Of a stretch of 64,000 bases of DNA, positions 31,901 through 45,200 are shown piece by piece. The notes beneath the pieces are model-generated. The model saw only the letters and a program-made list of their open reading frames with translations. It was not told the origin of the DNA and did not search any database. The DNA comes from Promerops cafer (lineage: Eukaryota; Chordata; Aves; Passeriformes; Nectariniidae): contig VZSE01011439.1 of assembly GCA_013398275.1 (NCBI GenBank), positions 100,474 through 164,473 of the forward strand. The letters are read 5' to 3'. The number at the start of each line of letters is the position of its first letter. Position 1 is the first letter of the stretch. The position numbers were made by a program, and so were the translations under genes.

Positions 31901-34900
31901 ATTAAACCTTTTTAATGATACACAGTACAATGTATCCACTACTTTGCTAAAATTCACAACAAAAGCAGGTTTCATGTTTAAAAATACTTTTCATAATAAA
32001 TTCATAAATAGATGAAGGTAAAGTATAAAAAATTACCGTAGTATGCAAGCTTGCTCCCTTGTCTCCTCATCTTCCAAATCATTTAGTCAGTATTGTGATA
32101 AGAAAGTTTAAAAGCAAAATAGTTACTGATGGTTAGAAATGTACAGCCTGCATCTCTCGAAGAAACCTTGAAAAGCAACAGATTTGTCCTAGAAAATGCA
32201 GAACCACTTTAACACTGTTATCACCCAAACCCCTCAAATAATTTTGGAATGCAGTGAATGAATTCAATATGAATTAGAGATTTTTTTTTTCCTTCCCCCC
32301 AAGAGGTGTGTGTGAGCCAGACTGGCTGGGATGCTCCCTGCTCTGGAGCTGTGGGGCTTTTACCTGTCAGATCTCAGCAAGTGAGGCACAGGAGAGGGAA
32401 AAGCTGGCTGACAGCACAGAGCACAGCTGCCTATCAGAAATCTAATCCAGAAATCTTTAAAAAACACAGTTACAAAGAACTAAATTCACCTTCTGCTCAG
32501 TACAAGCCTGTATCTATTTCCTGTCTGGCAGGCAGGACAGGGTCTGGTGTTCCCCACTGGCTTTCCCTGATCTGGGAATGGTTTTTGTGTCTCACATCAT
32601 CCCAACACAACTCTGTGGGGAATCCCTGAAACTGCACCACCAAACCCTATCAGCAAAGTTATTCTCCTCATCAATATTATCACTCTCCCAAGAAAGCATT
32701 TATTTTGTCAAGTATCAAACTACTTTTCACACTTTACTGCTCTTAACATCATTTATAAAGGGAAAAATCTTACTTATGCACAGCATTGAACTAGGAAATG
32801 AACATGAAAAATGCAGAATAATCAAGATGCTCTGCCTTTCACATTAATTATTTTTTTTCTTTGATAATTATTTCCCTTTAGTGCAAAACCACTTCCACAC
32901 AAGTTTTGTGCTTTATTTGCAATGGTACCGAGATGCTTTTGAAGACATTGGGAGGCATCTGTCTGCAGCTTTCATGTCTGTGTAAATTCAGCTCTTGGCT
33001 CACTTTTAAAAAATGTCCTCAAGTTTTCAAGACAAGTTTGCATGCTGTGTCCAAAGGACAATCTTCCAAACCCTTGTTTTCACATATAATAGTCTAGGCA
33101 CCCAAAAAAGCAAGAGCTCCACTTTTGGTGAAGTTTTTGGAAATCTATCACTATTAGCTAATAGGAAGGCTATTAGTGGTTTTAGCTGGGCTTCATTTAG
33201 ACCTTTCCCCCTGAAAAACCTGCTTTGCAGTACAGTGAGAGCAAGAAAATCATCAGGACTTCTCTGTTCTTAGGTATTCTCATTTTTCTCAAATTTTGTT
33301 TTGCAAAGCAAACTTTAGCAGGTTTCTGGGCTGACATTTATTTTGTTTTATATTTACATAATTATTAATATTTGTACAAGTTCCATCCATGATGATGGAC
33401 CGGATGAGAAACTGGAGATAAAATCAGCTTAAAATCAATACAAAGGGTAACAAAAGCTCCTGGGAACCACATTCTGCTGATGATTTCATTTCAGTATTTG
33501 CCTCTGCATTCCACTCCCAAGTGCTACAAGGCAGAGATCAATGTCCCCTCCTGAGCTTTTGTAATATTTTTGCACACTTTGGTACTGCCAAAAAGAAATG
33601 ATAAATACTAATGCAAACACATGATCAGCCAAGGGCATCTGCTTAAAAGCAATTACTGCACCATAGTCTTGTTAATGTTCAACTGGCAGTAAACAGATTT
33701 CCTGGCAAATGTTTATGCTGTGAACTCTGAACAAGCACTACTGAATTATTCACTTGATGTACATCAGTGCCCATTTATACCCTGAGAGTTGAAACTCAGG
33801 ATTTTACCCATAAATCAATCACAGGTTTATTGCTCCTCACTCTCTTCACCCAGGTATCCTTCTGGGTTCAACAGGATTAATGGGGCTAAACCAAGTCTTC
33901 CTAATGCCTGAATTCCACATCTGTGTGAGAGTCCCAGGTCTGATAAAGTCTTCAGCAGGGCAGTGAAAAGCTCTGCATTTACTGTTTATTTCTGGTCAAG
34001 AAGCTCCCAGCCCTCCCAGTGGGCACTGAACAAAGGAAGGGTTTGATAATCAAAATAAACTTTTAACTACTGACAGCCCAAGCACCACCAGCTGCTAACC
34101 TAAAAAATAAACCAGGTCTTCAGGTTTCTTCTAAAAAAAAAAATTAAAAATAAACCAGGTCTTCTATTTCTTTTCTTCAGTTAGGAGGGCATGCAAACTT
34201 GTACTCCACTTGTTACAACACAGAAGAGCCAAGAGTTAAAAGACAAAACTGATTCAAAGCCATGGCTTTAGTTTTCTGCAGGAAACTGAAAACTAACTGG
34301 AATTGGTGCCTTCATTTGAAGCACAGCAAACAAATCACTGCTGCTGTATTGCACATTTTCTGACTGAAGCAGACTCACCTGCAGACAGAGCCTCACCCTT
34401 CAAGCCTAGTTTAACTGAGAAATCCAGGCACATTGTAATGAAAAGTGTAGTGCCTGGTCTAATTCTACTTACTCACTAAACAAACCTCAAAACGAAGAAA
34501 ATGGATCAATAACTCCTCAGCTCTTCATCTACTATAAAAACACATTTATTCACTGGCTGCACTGGAAGCAGGATTTATGTTCATTTTGCTTCTTGTTCCA
34601 GTTTTAAGATGAGTTACTATGTAAACTATGGACTTCAGTCTGAGAAGTAGCAATACTGTTCTTAAATGCCTGTGGATTTTTCTCAGCATTAAATAATTTG
34701 GCACTAATCCTGCAGGTAGTGGGGGGCTGAGCTCCTCTGGGGGTCCCTGCTCAAGCAGAACTGCAGGACCATGACCTACAGATACAAACTGAGACGGGGC
34801 ACGACAGAAAATCAAATGTTTGCAAATATTCTGTACCTCAAGGACCTCACCAGCAGGAAGAGCAGTCACCAGCACTGAGTTTTAGCTTGGACTGTCTTCT

Positions 34901-36927
34901 CAGTTTCTCCTGAGAGCAGAATATAGGGATACACCAACAACTCCAGGGTTTGGAAAACTCCCATTTTCATTCCCATTCCCAATTTCAAATTCCCAAATGT
35001 CTAGCTGGACATTTATTGCCTACTATCTTTGGAAGTAGGAATATCCTGGAAAACCACCCAAAACCACTACCAAGTACTGCAGCTCAGCCTGCCCTTCTGT
35101 AGAAAATATCAGAATTGTGAAAACTATACTAGTTGAAAAATTTAAGGCCTTGTCATTCTCACAACTATAAAATGTGAAAGCTAACCCCTTAGATAGAAGC
35201 AAACAGCCTACAAAGCACACATTGCTCCTCAGTTATCTACCTAACAGTTTAAAAAAACAGAAAGAGCAGAGAATGGTTCAATATTTGCTACAGGAAGATG
35301 AACAGTATTAAAATTGGTATCCATTAGCCCTTTCCTAAATCTTCCTAATTTTCATGACACTGGATATGTTGGATGACTAAACTGGTGCAGCCCTCGTAGC
35401 AGAACAATTCAAGTCCTTTTTCATGTGGATTTTTCAGAGACAAGTGACTTCACTTCAAATGGGTGCTTTTTGAAAGCAACTCCTTCCAACTGCCAGGATT
35501 GCAGAAATCACTTGCCATCCCTGAACACCTTTGATTTATCTGCAGAGTTTAAAATATTGCTGCTCCCCACCTCTTTGCAAATCCACTTTTGTAAGGTGCC
35601 TGAGAGTGGAAATGCAGAGGAACCCATCAGTACCTCAGCTACATCTACAAGATACTCTACAGAGCTGCATCTCAAAGAACTGCATTATGAAATCTATTTT
35701 ACTTTATGTAGACTTTTTAATCCACTGTGGAAGATTCTGCCTGCTGAGTGTTTTAAAGAAATGCAAAGTAACTGGTAACTTGTGATAGGGAGAGGGGAAC
35801 ATTTGGGTACAAAGCTGGGAGGGAATCACTCAAAGAGACACTGGTTTCTCACAACCAAGAAGTTGCAATCATGCAGTTCTCAGCTACTCTGAGGTCTGCT
35901 TTCCCATTAGATGCCCATATAGTATTTAAAGAGACAGTTTAAAAAACAAAACCAATAAAAAAATCAAATCCACTTATGCCACTTATGCACTCTGGTAACA
36001 CAACATCAAATGTTTGACCAGAATGAACCCTGCATTTGACCATTAGGCACATAGCAAGAGATCTTGGCTACAGTCAGTTCAAGGTTCCTCCAGTTCCTGT
36101 TTCCAGTGGTGCAGGTCTTGAGTTGTGGAATGAAATGATGAGACCTGAGGGCAAAAATCTCAGTGATGCTTCCACTTGGAAAAAGGAGCTACCACTGTGC
36201 AAACAATAGGCAAATGAAATGCATCTTCCCTCTCCTCAAGGCTGTTTTAAATCATCACCCTGGCCCAACCCTGGCTGTGACAGTGCTCAGGCTGGTTCTG
36301 CTTTCTGTTCAAACACTAACTTCAAATGATAACAAAACCTGAGAGAAGCTCCCCCACCTGGGCCTGCTCCAACAGCAACTAGCAATTCATATGCCCTGGA
36401 CAGGTGACTGCTATTTGGTCCTGTAATCAAAACCTGGGCTATTATGACTCCTGAAATACCATTACCAAAGACACTGACACTTTCTGGTCACTAGAGGAGT
36501 GCTGAGGATTTGAAGAGATACTGTCAGGATTTGCCTGTTCCAAAAGTGACCTCCTTTGCCACCAGTCCCATGCTAAATGCTCAGGCCTTTGGGTTTGCAG
36601 CAGTCTCTTCCCCAACCAAATGTCTTCCCACCCCAAAATACCAAGTTCAAAGTCATTTCCTCCATTTTTGTAACTCGCATGAAGGTTATAGAAAATAAAA
36701 TCGTGAGGACAAATGTTGAGTAAGTTTTTCAGAGGGTTTGACTTTTAGGACCACCTCTCCAAAGTCCCTTTTTAAAAATAAGACACCGAAGCAAACAGGA
36801 TTGTGTCTAACTTCTACAAAATTGCTGGTTTCACAGGAGGAGGAGAATATGGCTACCATGCTACTCAGCATTAGGGTGAAGCACCATCTAAATTCCAGTA
36901 AAGTTAGGGATTATCAGCTAGCTCTTA
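31901..36927 (-). other. RAB43: RAB43 3' flank and probable long 3' UTR
   Basis: No gene is recognised in these 5 kb. Minus-strand AATAAA (plus TTTATT) occurs at 35012-35017, 34545-34550 and 33337-33342. Mammalian RAB43 mRNAs have multi-kilobase 3' UTRs, so part of this is probably transcribed with RAB43, but I cannot choose the end. The 117-codon plus-strand frame at 35425-35778 looks like chance. Confidence 0.45.
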
Positions 36928-39020
36928 TCAGCAACCACACCCCCAGCCTTCCATAACGTCTTTGCTGTCAAGCTTGATGCTGTCAGTGTTCTTCTCACTG
37001 AACATGGGCCCTCCATGCCTCATCATCAGCTCTGTGGCCATCTTCACAAAAGCCTCCTCCACGTTGCTGGAGTCCTTCGCAGAGGTCTCTATGGCACAGA
37101 TGATGTTGTCATAGTGTTCAGCCAGGCTCTGAGCTTCTTCCAGCTGAACCTCTCTAAGGTCACTTAGGTCAGACTTGTTTCCTGGAAGGAAAGGAACATC
37201 AGAGCCATCTGCAACAGCAGGAAGTGTCTGGCAGGAGGTTCTCGGGCTGCCCGAGGAAGCTGAAGAATTTCCATTCTGGAGGTGTTCAAAATGTGACTGA
37301 AAAGGCCCTGACCAACCTGACTCTGGCCTTGCTGCGAGCAGCAGCTGGGACTGGATCATCTCCCCAGCCCTTTCCAACCTGTACTTCTGAATTACCCATA
37401 AAGAACAGGAAAAGTAACTCAAGAGTGGTGGCTGTAGGCCCTAACAGAAGAGAAAAAGCTAGAAATTGAAGTTAACACCATCCTGTGAAAACAGCAGCTG
37501 TCTGCTGATTCCTAGGGAAGTCTGGAATGGTACTGCTGTTGTATTAGCAGCTCTACAGGCCCCAGGAGCCACATCTGAGTCCAAAACATTTGGGTGAAGG
37601 CAGAACTTCTAGCAAAGAACAGACAAACTCTGATTGCCCCAAAGTCCTTCCAAAATTCCCTGTCTGCTGAAATGGGTGTGTGCTCCAACTCACCAAAACA
37701 TCAGCTTGCTATGATGGAGCTGCCCTGGGCCCTGGAAATGGGAAGTTTCAGGGAAGGGAAGTTTCAGGGAAGGGAAGGGAAGTTTCAGGGAAGTTTCAGG
37801 GAAGGGAAGTTTCAGGGAAGTTTCAGGGAAGTTTCAGGGAAGTTTCAGGGAAGTTTCAGGGAAGTTTCAGGGAAGTTTCAGGGAAGTTTCAGGGAAGTTT
37901 CAGGGAAGTTTCAGGGAAGTTTCAGGGAAGTTTCAGGGAAGTTTCAGGGAAGTTTCAGGGAAGTTTCAGGGAAGTTTCAGGGAAGTTTCAGGGAAGTTTC
38001 AGGGAAGTTTCAGGGAAGTTTCAGGGAAGTTTCAGGGAAGTTTCAGGGAAGTTTCAGGGAAGTTTCAGGGAAGTTTCAGGGAAGTTTCAGGGAAGTTTCA
38101 GGGAAGTTTCAGGGAAGTTTCAGGGAAGTTTCAGGGAAGTTTCAGGGAAGTTTCAGGGAAGTTTCAGGGAAGTTTCAGGGAAGTTTCAGGGAAGTTTCAG
38201 GGAAGTTTCAGGGAAGTTTCAGGGAAGTTTCAGGGAAGTTTCAGGGAAGTTTCAGGGAAGTTTCAGGGAAGTTTCAGGGAAGTTTCAGGGAAGTTTCAGG
38301 GAAGTTTCAGGGAAGTTTCAGGGAAGTTTCAGGGAAGTTTCAGGGAAGTTTCAGGGAAGTTTCAGGGAAGTTTCAGGGAAGTTTCAGGGAAGTTTCAGGG
38401 AAGTTTCAGGGAAGTTTCAGGGAAGTTTCAGGGAAGTTTCAGGGAAGTTTCAGGGAAGTTTCAGGGAAGTTTCAGGGAAGTTTCAGGGAAGTTTCAGGGA
38501 AGTTTCAGGGAAGTTTCAGGGAAGTTTCAGGGAAGTTTCAGGGAAGTTTCAGGGAAGTTTCAGGGAAGGGAAGGGAAGGGAAGGGAAGGGAAGGGAAGGG
38601 GACTCCAGAGCAGCTGGGCTTCAGAACTGGGAAATCCTGGGCATCCCAGTTCTCCATTAAACGAGATACAAAGGATTCACAGCTGTCTACTTCTTAACAG
38701 AAGTCAATCAAAGCAAAACATGTCTCTTTGGTGAATCAGCTCTTTTGGTTAAATTTCCAATCGGTCTACTGAGCACACCTTAACTTCAGCCAAAACCCGA
38801 GGCCATTCTAAACAAGCACTGGCATTTCCAACTCACCGATGAGTAACTGCACGATGTTGGAGCCGGCGTACTTCCTGACATCCTCGATCCAGCGAGGGAT
38901 GGACAGGAAGGAGCCTCTCTTGCTGATGTCGTAGGCCAGGATGGCCCCGTTGGCGCTGCGATAGTAACTCTGCGTGATGGTCCTGAACCTCTCCTGGCCT
39001 GCCGTGTCCCAGATCTGCAG
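36928..39020 (-). CDS. RAB43: RAB43 small GTPase, 3' two coding exons (5' part missing)
   Basis: On the minus strand, exons 39020-38837 and 37181-36928 join in frame and encode the last 145 residues. They contain the G3 motif WDTAGQERFRT, switch II, the effector-region YYRSANGAILAYDI, G4 NKSD, G5 ETSAK and the C-terminal GWGCGC. The final CGC is the geranylgeranylation site that anchors Rabs to membranes. RAB43 acts in ER-Golgi and retrograde traffic. Human RAB43 has about 212 residues, so roughly 68 are missing: the P-loop GxxxxGKT, switch I and start codon. No such sequence is readable up to the end of the window. The likeliest place is the 368-N gap in the CpG island near 46.6-47.0 kb. The intron 37182-38836 holds an 11-bp minisatellite. 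GP9 lies further upstream on the same strand. Confidence 0.93.
37741..38602. repeat. 11-bp minisatellite (GGGAAGTTTCA)n, about 70 copies
   Basis: From about 37806 to 38567 the unit repeats with almost no variation. Irregular GGGAAGGGAAG steps precede it and a (GGGAA)n run follows it. It lies within a RAB43 intron, whose transcript would read CUUCCCUGAAA. Because 11 is not a multiple of 3, frames stay open through it, which produces spurious long reading frames. Confidence 0.98.
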
Positions 39021-39069
39021 CTGAGGGGACACAGCACACCGTGACACTCCGGGACACACAGCACACAGT

Positions 39070-39740
39070 GACACACAGAATCACACAATCACTGCGTTGG
39101 AAGAGACCTTCAAGATCATCGAGTGCAACCCAGCCCCAACACCTCAACCAAACCAGGGCCCCGAGTGCCACATCCAGTCTGTGTTAACCACACCCAGGGA
39201 TGGAGATTCCACCACCTCCCCAGGCAAACCATTCCAGTCCTTGATCACTCTTTCTGTACAAAACTCTTTCCCAATACCCAGCCTGGATTTCCCTTGTCAC
39301 AGCTCAAGGCTGTGTCCTCTGGTTCTGTCAGTGCTGCCTGGAGACAGAAACCAACCCCCCTGAGCACAGCCACCTTTCAGGGAGCTGCAGAGAGTGATGA
39401 GGGCACCTCTGAGTCTCCTTTTCTCCAGGCTGAGCACCCCCAGCTCCCTCAGTCCTTCCTCACAGGGCTTGTGCTCCCAGCCCCTCACCAGCCTCGTTGT
39501 CCCCTCTGGACAGCACTCAGTGTCCTTCCCAAACTGAGGGCCCAGAGCTGGACACAGCACTCGAGGTGTGGCCTCACCTGTGCCAGGTACAGGGGAAGAA
39601 TGACCTCCCTGCTCCTGCTGGCCACACCAGTCCTGATCCAGGCCAGGAGCCACTGGCCTTCTTGGCCACCAGAGCACACTGCTGCTCTCCTCAACCAAGG
39701 GAGAGGACTTGGTCCAAGAGCCTTGATCCAAATCTCCAGT
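39070..39740 (-). mobile_element. CR1 LINE fragment with reverse-transcriptase C terminus
   Basis: The plus strand begins agaatcacacaatcac, the reverse complement of a CR1 3' tail, then ggaagagaccttcaagatca. The minus strand encodes VILPLYLAQVRPHLECCVQL and, in another frame, LVRGWEHKPCEEGLRELGVL followed by SLEKRRLRG. These are hallmarks of CR1 ORF2. The frame breaks show it is a dead, 5'-truncated copy. It starts about 50 bases upstream of the RAB43 exon acceptor. Confidence 0.92.
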
Positions 39741-42114
39741 ATGTGTAATACATTCTAGCCCTGTGTTTATCTAGCCTTTTGTTCATGATCTAAGGATGAG
39801 GATATATGCTTGGGAACCTTGATATATACAGATCTGTAGGTGTAATCTGTGCTGAGAACTTGGCTGCTCAAAGTTTGTACCTGCATCAGTTGGGACCCTG
39901 GTTTCCTGCCAGCAAGCTCCTTCTGTGGCAGATTTTGGAATTCTCTAGTGTGCCCAGCCCTACCCCTTTGCCACCCTCTGCAGCAGAGGCAGCAGAACAA
40001 GGTGCCAGCCTGCAGCCAAGGTCACCTGGTGTGTCACTGGTGGCTTTTGGCTACCACACAGTCTGTGGTGCTGCCAGTTCTGCGACGGGCAGGAACAACG
40101 GGAGCAGGATGTGGTCACACAATCTGAGAGCACTGACACTGTTTTAGAAGGAAATATGAGACAATTAACAGAATATAGATAAGAGAGTGTGTAAAAGAAG
40201 TGTCAGCAATCCCAGGTCTCACTAAAGTCAGTCAAGGATCTGGTCAGTCTAATCACCTGTCCTCCTCTGGCTGGTAGAACAGACATTATGGCTGGGCAGG
40301 AAGAAGAAATGCTTGGTTTTTATACTTTTGCCTAAATCCAGCAGCATAAGAATTATGAGTTTGGTATCAGAGTTTGAGTTCCCAGTACTAGGTGTTCCAG
40401 AGGAAGAAACCAAATAACTCAGAGTGGACAAGCACAAGATCCTGCTCACAGGGAATTTCTTTGTAAACCCTGTTGTTTTATAGGTTGTCTGATGTCCTGG
40501 AACATGATGGGTTATATTCCAGGATCTTTTAATCTAAAGTAACTGTGGATGTTCTCATTCTCAGTATAAATCTCTAATCCTTTCTGAATCTTCCAGAGCT
40601 CTTGGCTTCAATATATAGTCACACTAAAACGAAGGAATTTCCTTTTATAAATTTATATTCTGTTGCACTTTCACTTCTCTATCCCCAAATGATAAAATGG
40701 GAGACCACTGCTTGTCTTTTTGTGCCATTCCTTATATTCTGCATCTCCACTGAGATGTGACATTAGCAAATACTACTGGGGTTCTTAATCCCCCCATAGC
40801 ATAGACCTTTTATTTATGGTTTTCCCCTCTCTGAACCTCCTTATTTTAAAGTGCTGTCGACAACTTAACACGACGTGCCAGTGCTATTTTACACCAAATA
40901 ATATGGAATCATTTTTCCTTTTATTTCCTTGGCACAGTAGTGTTTCCTTTGTATCTTCTGACTGTGCTGCATTTTTGAGCAGCAAATTCCACTTTGGAAA
41001 AGGCTGTGCTGATAAAATCTCACTTCCTGTGCTATCAGACCCCAGCTGATACAAGTACAGCTGAAAAGGAATCAAGCCAAGGAAAAAGGACTTCTCAGTT
41101 CTGCAAAGAGGATTCTCAGAGCAGGGGAAGGGACTGTGATGGACTCAGGAAACCACAAAGCAATGATTATTAATGAAACAATGGTTCAGAGCAGTCAACA
41201 GCAATGTCCAGGGACAAGGAAATTTGGGGCAGGTTTATGGATGATCTCTGTGCTCAAGTCTGCCACCAGACCTTTGTGTTTGTTAAATCTCAATACTTGA
41301 TTAGGTCAAGTGCTAGAAAAGGCTAATGATGATTACTCAACTCTTGGGAAGGGCCCGAGGGATTCTGTGCATACAGACAAATTGGAAACGTTTGAATTAA
41401 AAAATAAAATTGTTTTTGCTTACACTTTTCATGTGGTGTAAATAAAAGTGCAGAGTGACTGAGGTAAGAACAACTCCCCCTCCAGTCTGGAAGCCTGAAA
41501 ACCTTGTCTTGTCACATCCTTTGTAATTTGAATAATGTCTTCTGTCATTAAGAATACACACTACAGACACAGCAAGGAAGTATTATGAACCAGATTACTT
41601 AATGTAAAGCAAGTTGTATTTTTCCTTAAAAATAGTTTGCTAGTTTGCTTGACAGCATCTTAAGAAAATTCTAAGAAAAATATTTGCATGTAACATTAAT
41701 CACTCTGATACGTGGTTAAAAATATAATTTAAGTAATTAAAAAATACCAGTTCTGACCCTAAGTAAACACTATTTTCTCCAGCATGTCTACAGAGATAAA
41801 TTTCACAGAATTCTACTGAAAAAGAACCATGACAACTATTAAAAAATACTAATCACAACTATAACTTTAACCAGCTCGTGCATAGTAAAAGTTTTATATA
41901 GTATTTCTGTTAAACTATATTTACAAGCACGTAACTCTTGACAAAAAATACCAATTGAGAACTCTTTGGAAAAATAAATGTAGTCTTAGTATTTCTCATT
42001 CCAAAGTCCCTCAGTTTAAGTTAAAAGTTAAATACCAAAAGAACTGTACTAGCCACAGGTTACTAAAAAGGATATGCTCGTGTATTCTTTTGTATTGTAC
42101 AAGTGTATGACATA

Positions 42115-42245
42115 TGTTGTAAATGACACAATTATTAATTTTTAATACTATTTATTAAAACAATGATTTATTATTTTAATAATAAAACTTAATACTACTA
42201 ATAAATAATACTTATTAATTACTAATAATACTCAATACTTAATTA
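42115..42245. repeat. AT-rich low-complexity tract
   Basis: Repeated attatt/aataat/ttaata words with almost no G or C over about 130 bases. Confidence 0.85.
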
Positions 42246-45200
42246 TTTCCTTGATTTAAGTGCTTCAGCTTTGTAAATAACATGATGATAGCCACATCTG
42301 TCACTCAGTAACCTTTAAAAGCTGTTGCTGATTTTGTAATTACTTTGGCAACTCCTTTGGTGTAAGAAAGACACAGAGAAGTTGGGATTGCTGGAGAATT
42401 GTGCTGAATTCATTTGGAACTACTAATTAAAAACACCTGTGAAATCAGAGATAGGTGGCAGCCCTTCAGGGGGACCACTGATAGGAACAAAAGAGAACAG
42501 GGTAAAGAACAGGGAATAAATACTCATTGTTCAGAAGGAACATGGCAGAATAAAGGAGCACCTTTCTCCTGCCAATTGTTTCACTACTGAATACTCATTT
42601 ACTCACAAAAGTTGGTTATTTGAACTTTTTGGACAGCCACACTCCTCACAGTGGCACATAAAGGACAGTGAGAGACACCAGAAAAAGCCTGAACCAAGGA
42701 GTGAGTTTCAGCTGGGTGTAAGGAGGAAAACAGAAGGTGGTGAAGTTCACGGAGGTTCTCTGGAAGATCATTCTGGGATGTCTGCTCAGGCTTACAGAAA
42801 GCAGATTTTGAGCTACAGAAACAGACAAAATGTTGAAGATGGTGAGTGTCAGGCTGGCCAAAGAGCACAGTAAATGATCATTGTCAAGCAGGCCACTGTG
42901 GCTGCTTCTTGCATTGATAAACATATTATTTATCAAGGGTTAATGCTTAACAGATGGCCCCAAGACACAGAAAATAATTTTTCCCTCCCTTCCTTCCTAC
43001 ATAATTTATTAAGTCCTTTCCTGATTCTTCTAAAGTATCACAGGTGTACTCTTGCTTGTGGAGCAGCATAAATAATGACTAAGTACATGCTCCAGCTGAC
43101 ACCTTCCTCTACAAAAACAGAAATGTCACTTCTGCAGCAAAATTCCATAAAATTTCCCAGCACTGAAATACTGGACCTAAAGACTGTGCTAAATGAATCT
43201 TAACCAACTGTGTCTGAACCCTGTCATCTCAAATGGCAAACAATAATATACATTCCTGTAGGCTGGCAAATCACAACATTTGCTCCTAAAAGCACTTATT
43301 AAAACAGCCTTGCAACTTAATCCACGCGGTTTTTGCCAAAAGCAACATCTCTGTGGCAGAGTATTGCAATTTAAAGTGACATTCAGAGACAGAACAGTCA
43401 GGACAAACTGCTCCGTGCAAATGTTTCCCTGCACGATTTCCAGGGAATGAGGAATCCCTCTTTTTTGGGAATGTAGTATTCCCATTTGCTGGAGTTTATG
43501 AGTGTCAAAGGAGTTGACAGGGAGCTACATTTTCCTCTGGATATCAGAGAATGTTGCTCCCAATAGCTCTGCTTTTATCTGTGTAGCAAAGTTCTCAAAT
43601 CCCCAGTCAGGAGACGAGACAGTTAACAAGTCACAGCTCTGTATTACTGGCAATTTGGCCAGATCATGACACAAAATAAATTTTGGGCCATTCTGAAAGG
43701 AACACAGTTCACAGCCACGAGGCCTGAATCAAAGCCCAATAATCTTGATAACATATGGGCTGACAAAGCCTGTAAATGAAGAAGTGCAACGGGACATAAA
43801 GAAGGATTTGTTGTGAAAGGAATGTGTTTTCAACTGTTCTTCTCTCCTGCTACTTTCTGAAAGTTATACTGAGGGAGAAAAACTATGGCATAGAGGGAAA
43901 AATACTTCCTGTAAAACACTATGAAATGACAGCATAAAGTAGACATTAAAGACAATTAATCAGCTCACAGGAGGTAATTCATCAAAAAAAAAAGACTTTT
44001 GTTATTGCTAACCATGATTTATGGACCTGCAGTTAGGAATGTTCTTGCCTATCATTATGTAAAATCTTAACTCCAGAATTTTATAAATAACTTTTCTTAC
44101 AGTGACATAACAGTTATAAAACGTTTTTGTTCTGTTTGCCAGATTTTTTCTATCACTCAAGGAGCAAGTAATTATTTTATCAATAGGACTTCAATCACTA
44201 TGCATTAAGTGATTAACACCACTTTTAAATGATTAACAAGACCAACTTTTGGGCACTGCAGTCTAGGATTTAGCCAGCTAGGAAGGATGTCTTTTAGAGG
44301 AAGCAGTATGCCACAATTTCAAAGAGCATGCACTAGAACATTTCTTTAAATGAAGACAGCCTGCAGACATTTCATGCAGCTGATCTCCTTCTACATGAAG
44401 TTCAGTCAGCTCCAGCAGCTGATGAAGCAGCAGTGTTTGGAACACCACGTGAGACACTTCAAAGAACACTTCATGGTGCAAGGAAAGCCTCAAGTTTCAT
44501 AAATAATTTTTAAAAAAAAAAGTTATTTGCAGCACTTTAACCTTCACTTTTCCAACAGGCATCTTTTCCCTCATCCAAAAAAAAGAAAAAAACACATCAA
44601 AAGAAAGTGAGACCTAAAATCCTTGGGTTCCAAATGTTCCGTTATGTAACTGATGGGAACATTTGAAGACTGAAACAGAAAGGGGCACATTTAAGCTTAA
44701 ATTGTTTGTTTCAATCTCAAAATAAGTGTTGCTGGGTTGCAATACTACCCATAGCCAGACTAAAAATGAAGTGTAGGCCACTGGGGAGGTGGAACAAGTT
44801 TTTGTAGACACTTGGTTTTGAAGGAACTTCTAAAGATGAGCCTCTAAAGCATTAAAAAACCAGGAATATTCTCATTCCTGCACCATTTGCTAAATAGAAA
44901 ACAATCCTGTCTTGAGTAGCACAAACCCCTAAAGAAATCAAAGCAGCAAATTACCTGGCCTGCTTTTGTAAGGCAAGAAGTGCAAGCAGTGGGTGTAAAA
45001 GGGAGCTCAAAAAAGTGTAAGAAAATGCTTCCTTATTTCCTGTTTCCATGCTGAGCACACCTAACCCAGCTCAGATGGGCTGCTCTGGAATCTCAATCCA
45101 GCTGGGAAAGTCTGATTTAAACTTCACACACCCCCCACACCTTAACAGACCAAACAAAAAAACCCCTCCAAGGAAATGCTTTCATATTCAGGCTGTCCCC

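Noticed and set aside
35425..35778. 117-codon plus-strand frame in the RAB43 3' flank
   Set aside because: No domain, no splice sites, no start context, and ordinary AT-rich composition.
37741..38602. 11-bp unit considered as an interferon response element (ISRE) or NF-kB site
   Set aside because: TTTC copies are 11 bases apart, not the ISRE TTTCNNTTTC spacing, and GGGAAGTTTC lacks the final CC of kB sites; TTCNNNGAA is the better fit.
37594..38697. Open frames of 367 and 326 codons with an 11-residue repeat (GSFREVSGKFQ)
   Set aside because: They are produced by the 11-bp minisatellite, which leaves frames open. They are antisense to RAB43 and lack any domain or codon signature.
39123..39758. 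211-codon plus-strand frame near 39.1-39.8 kb
   Set aside because: It is the antisense of the CR1 reverse-transcriptase fragment.
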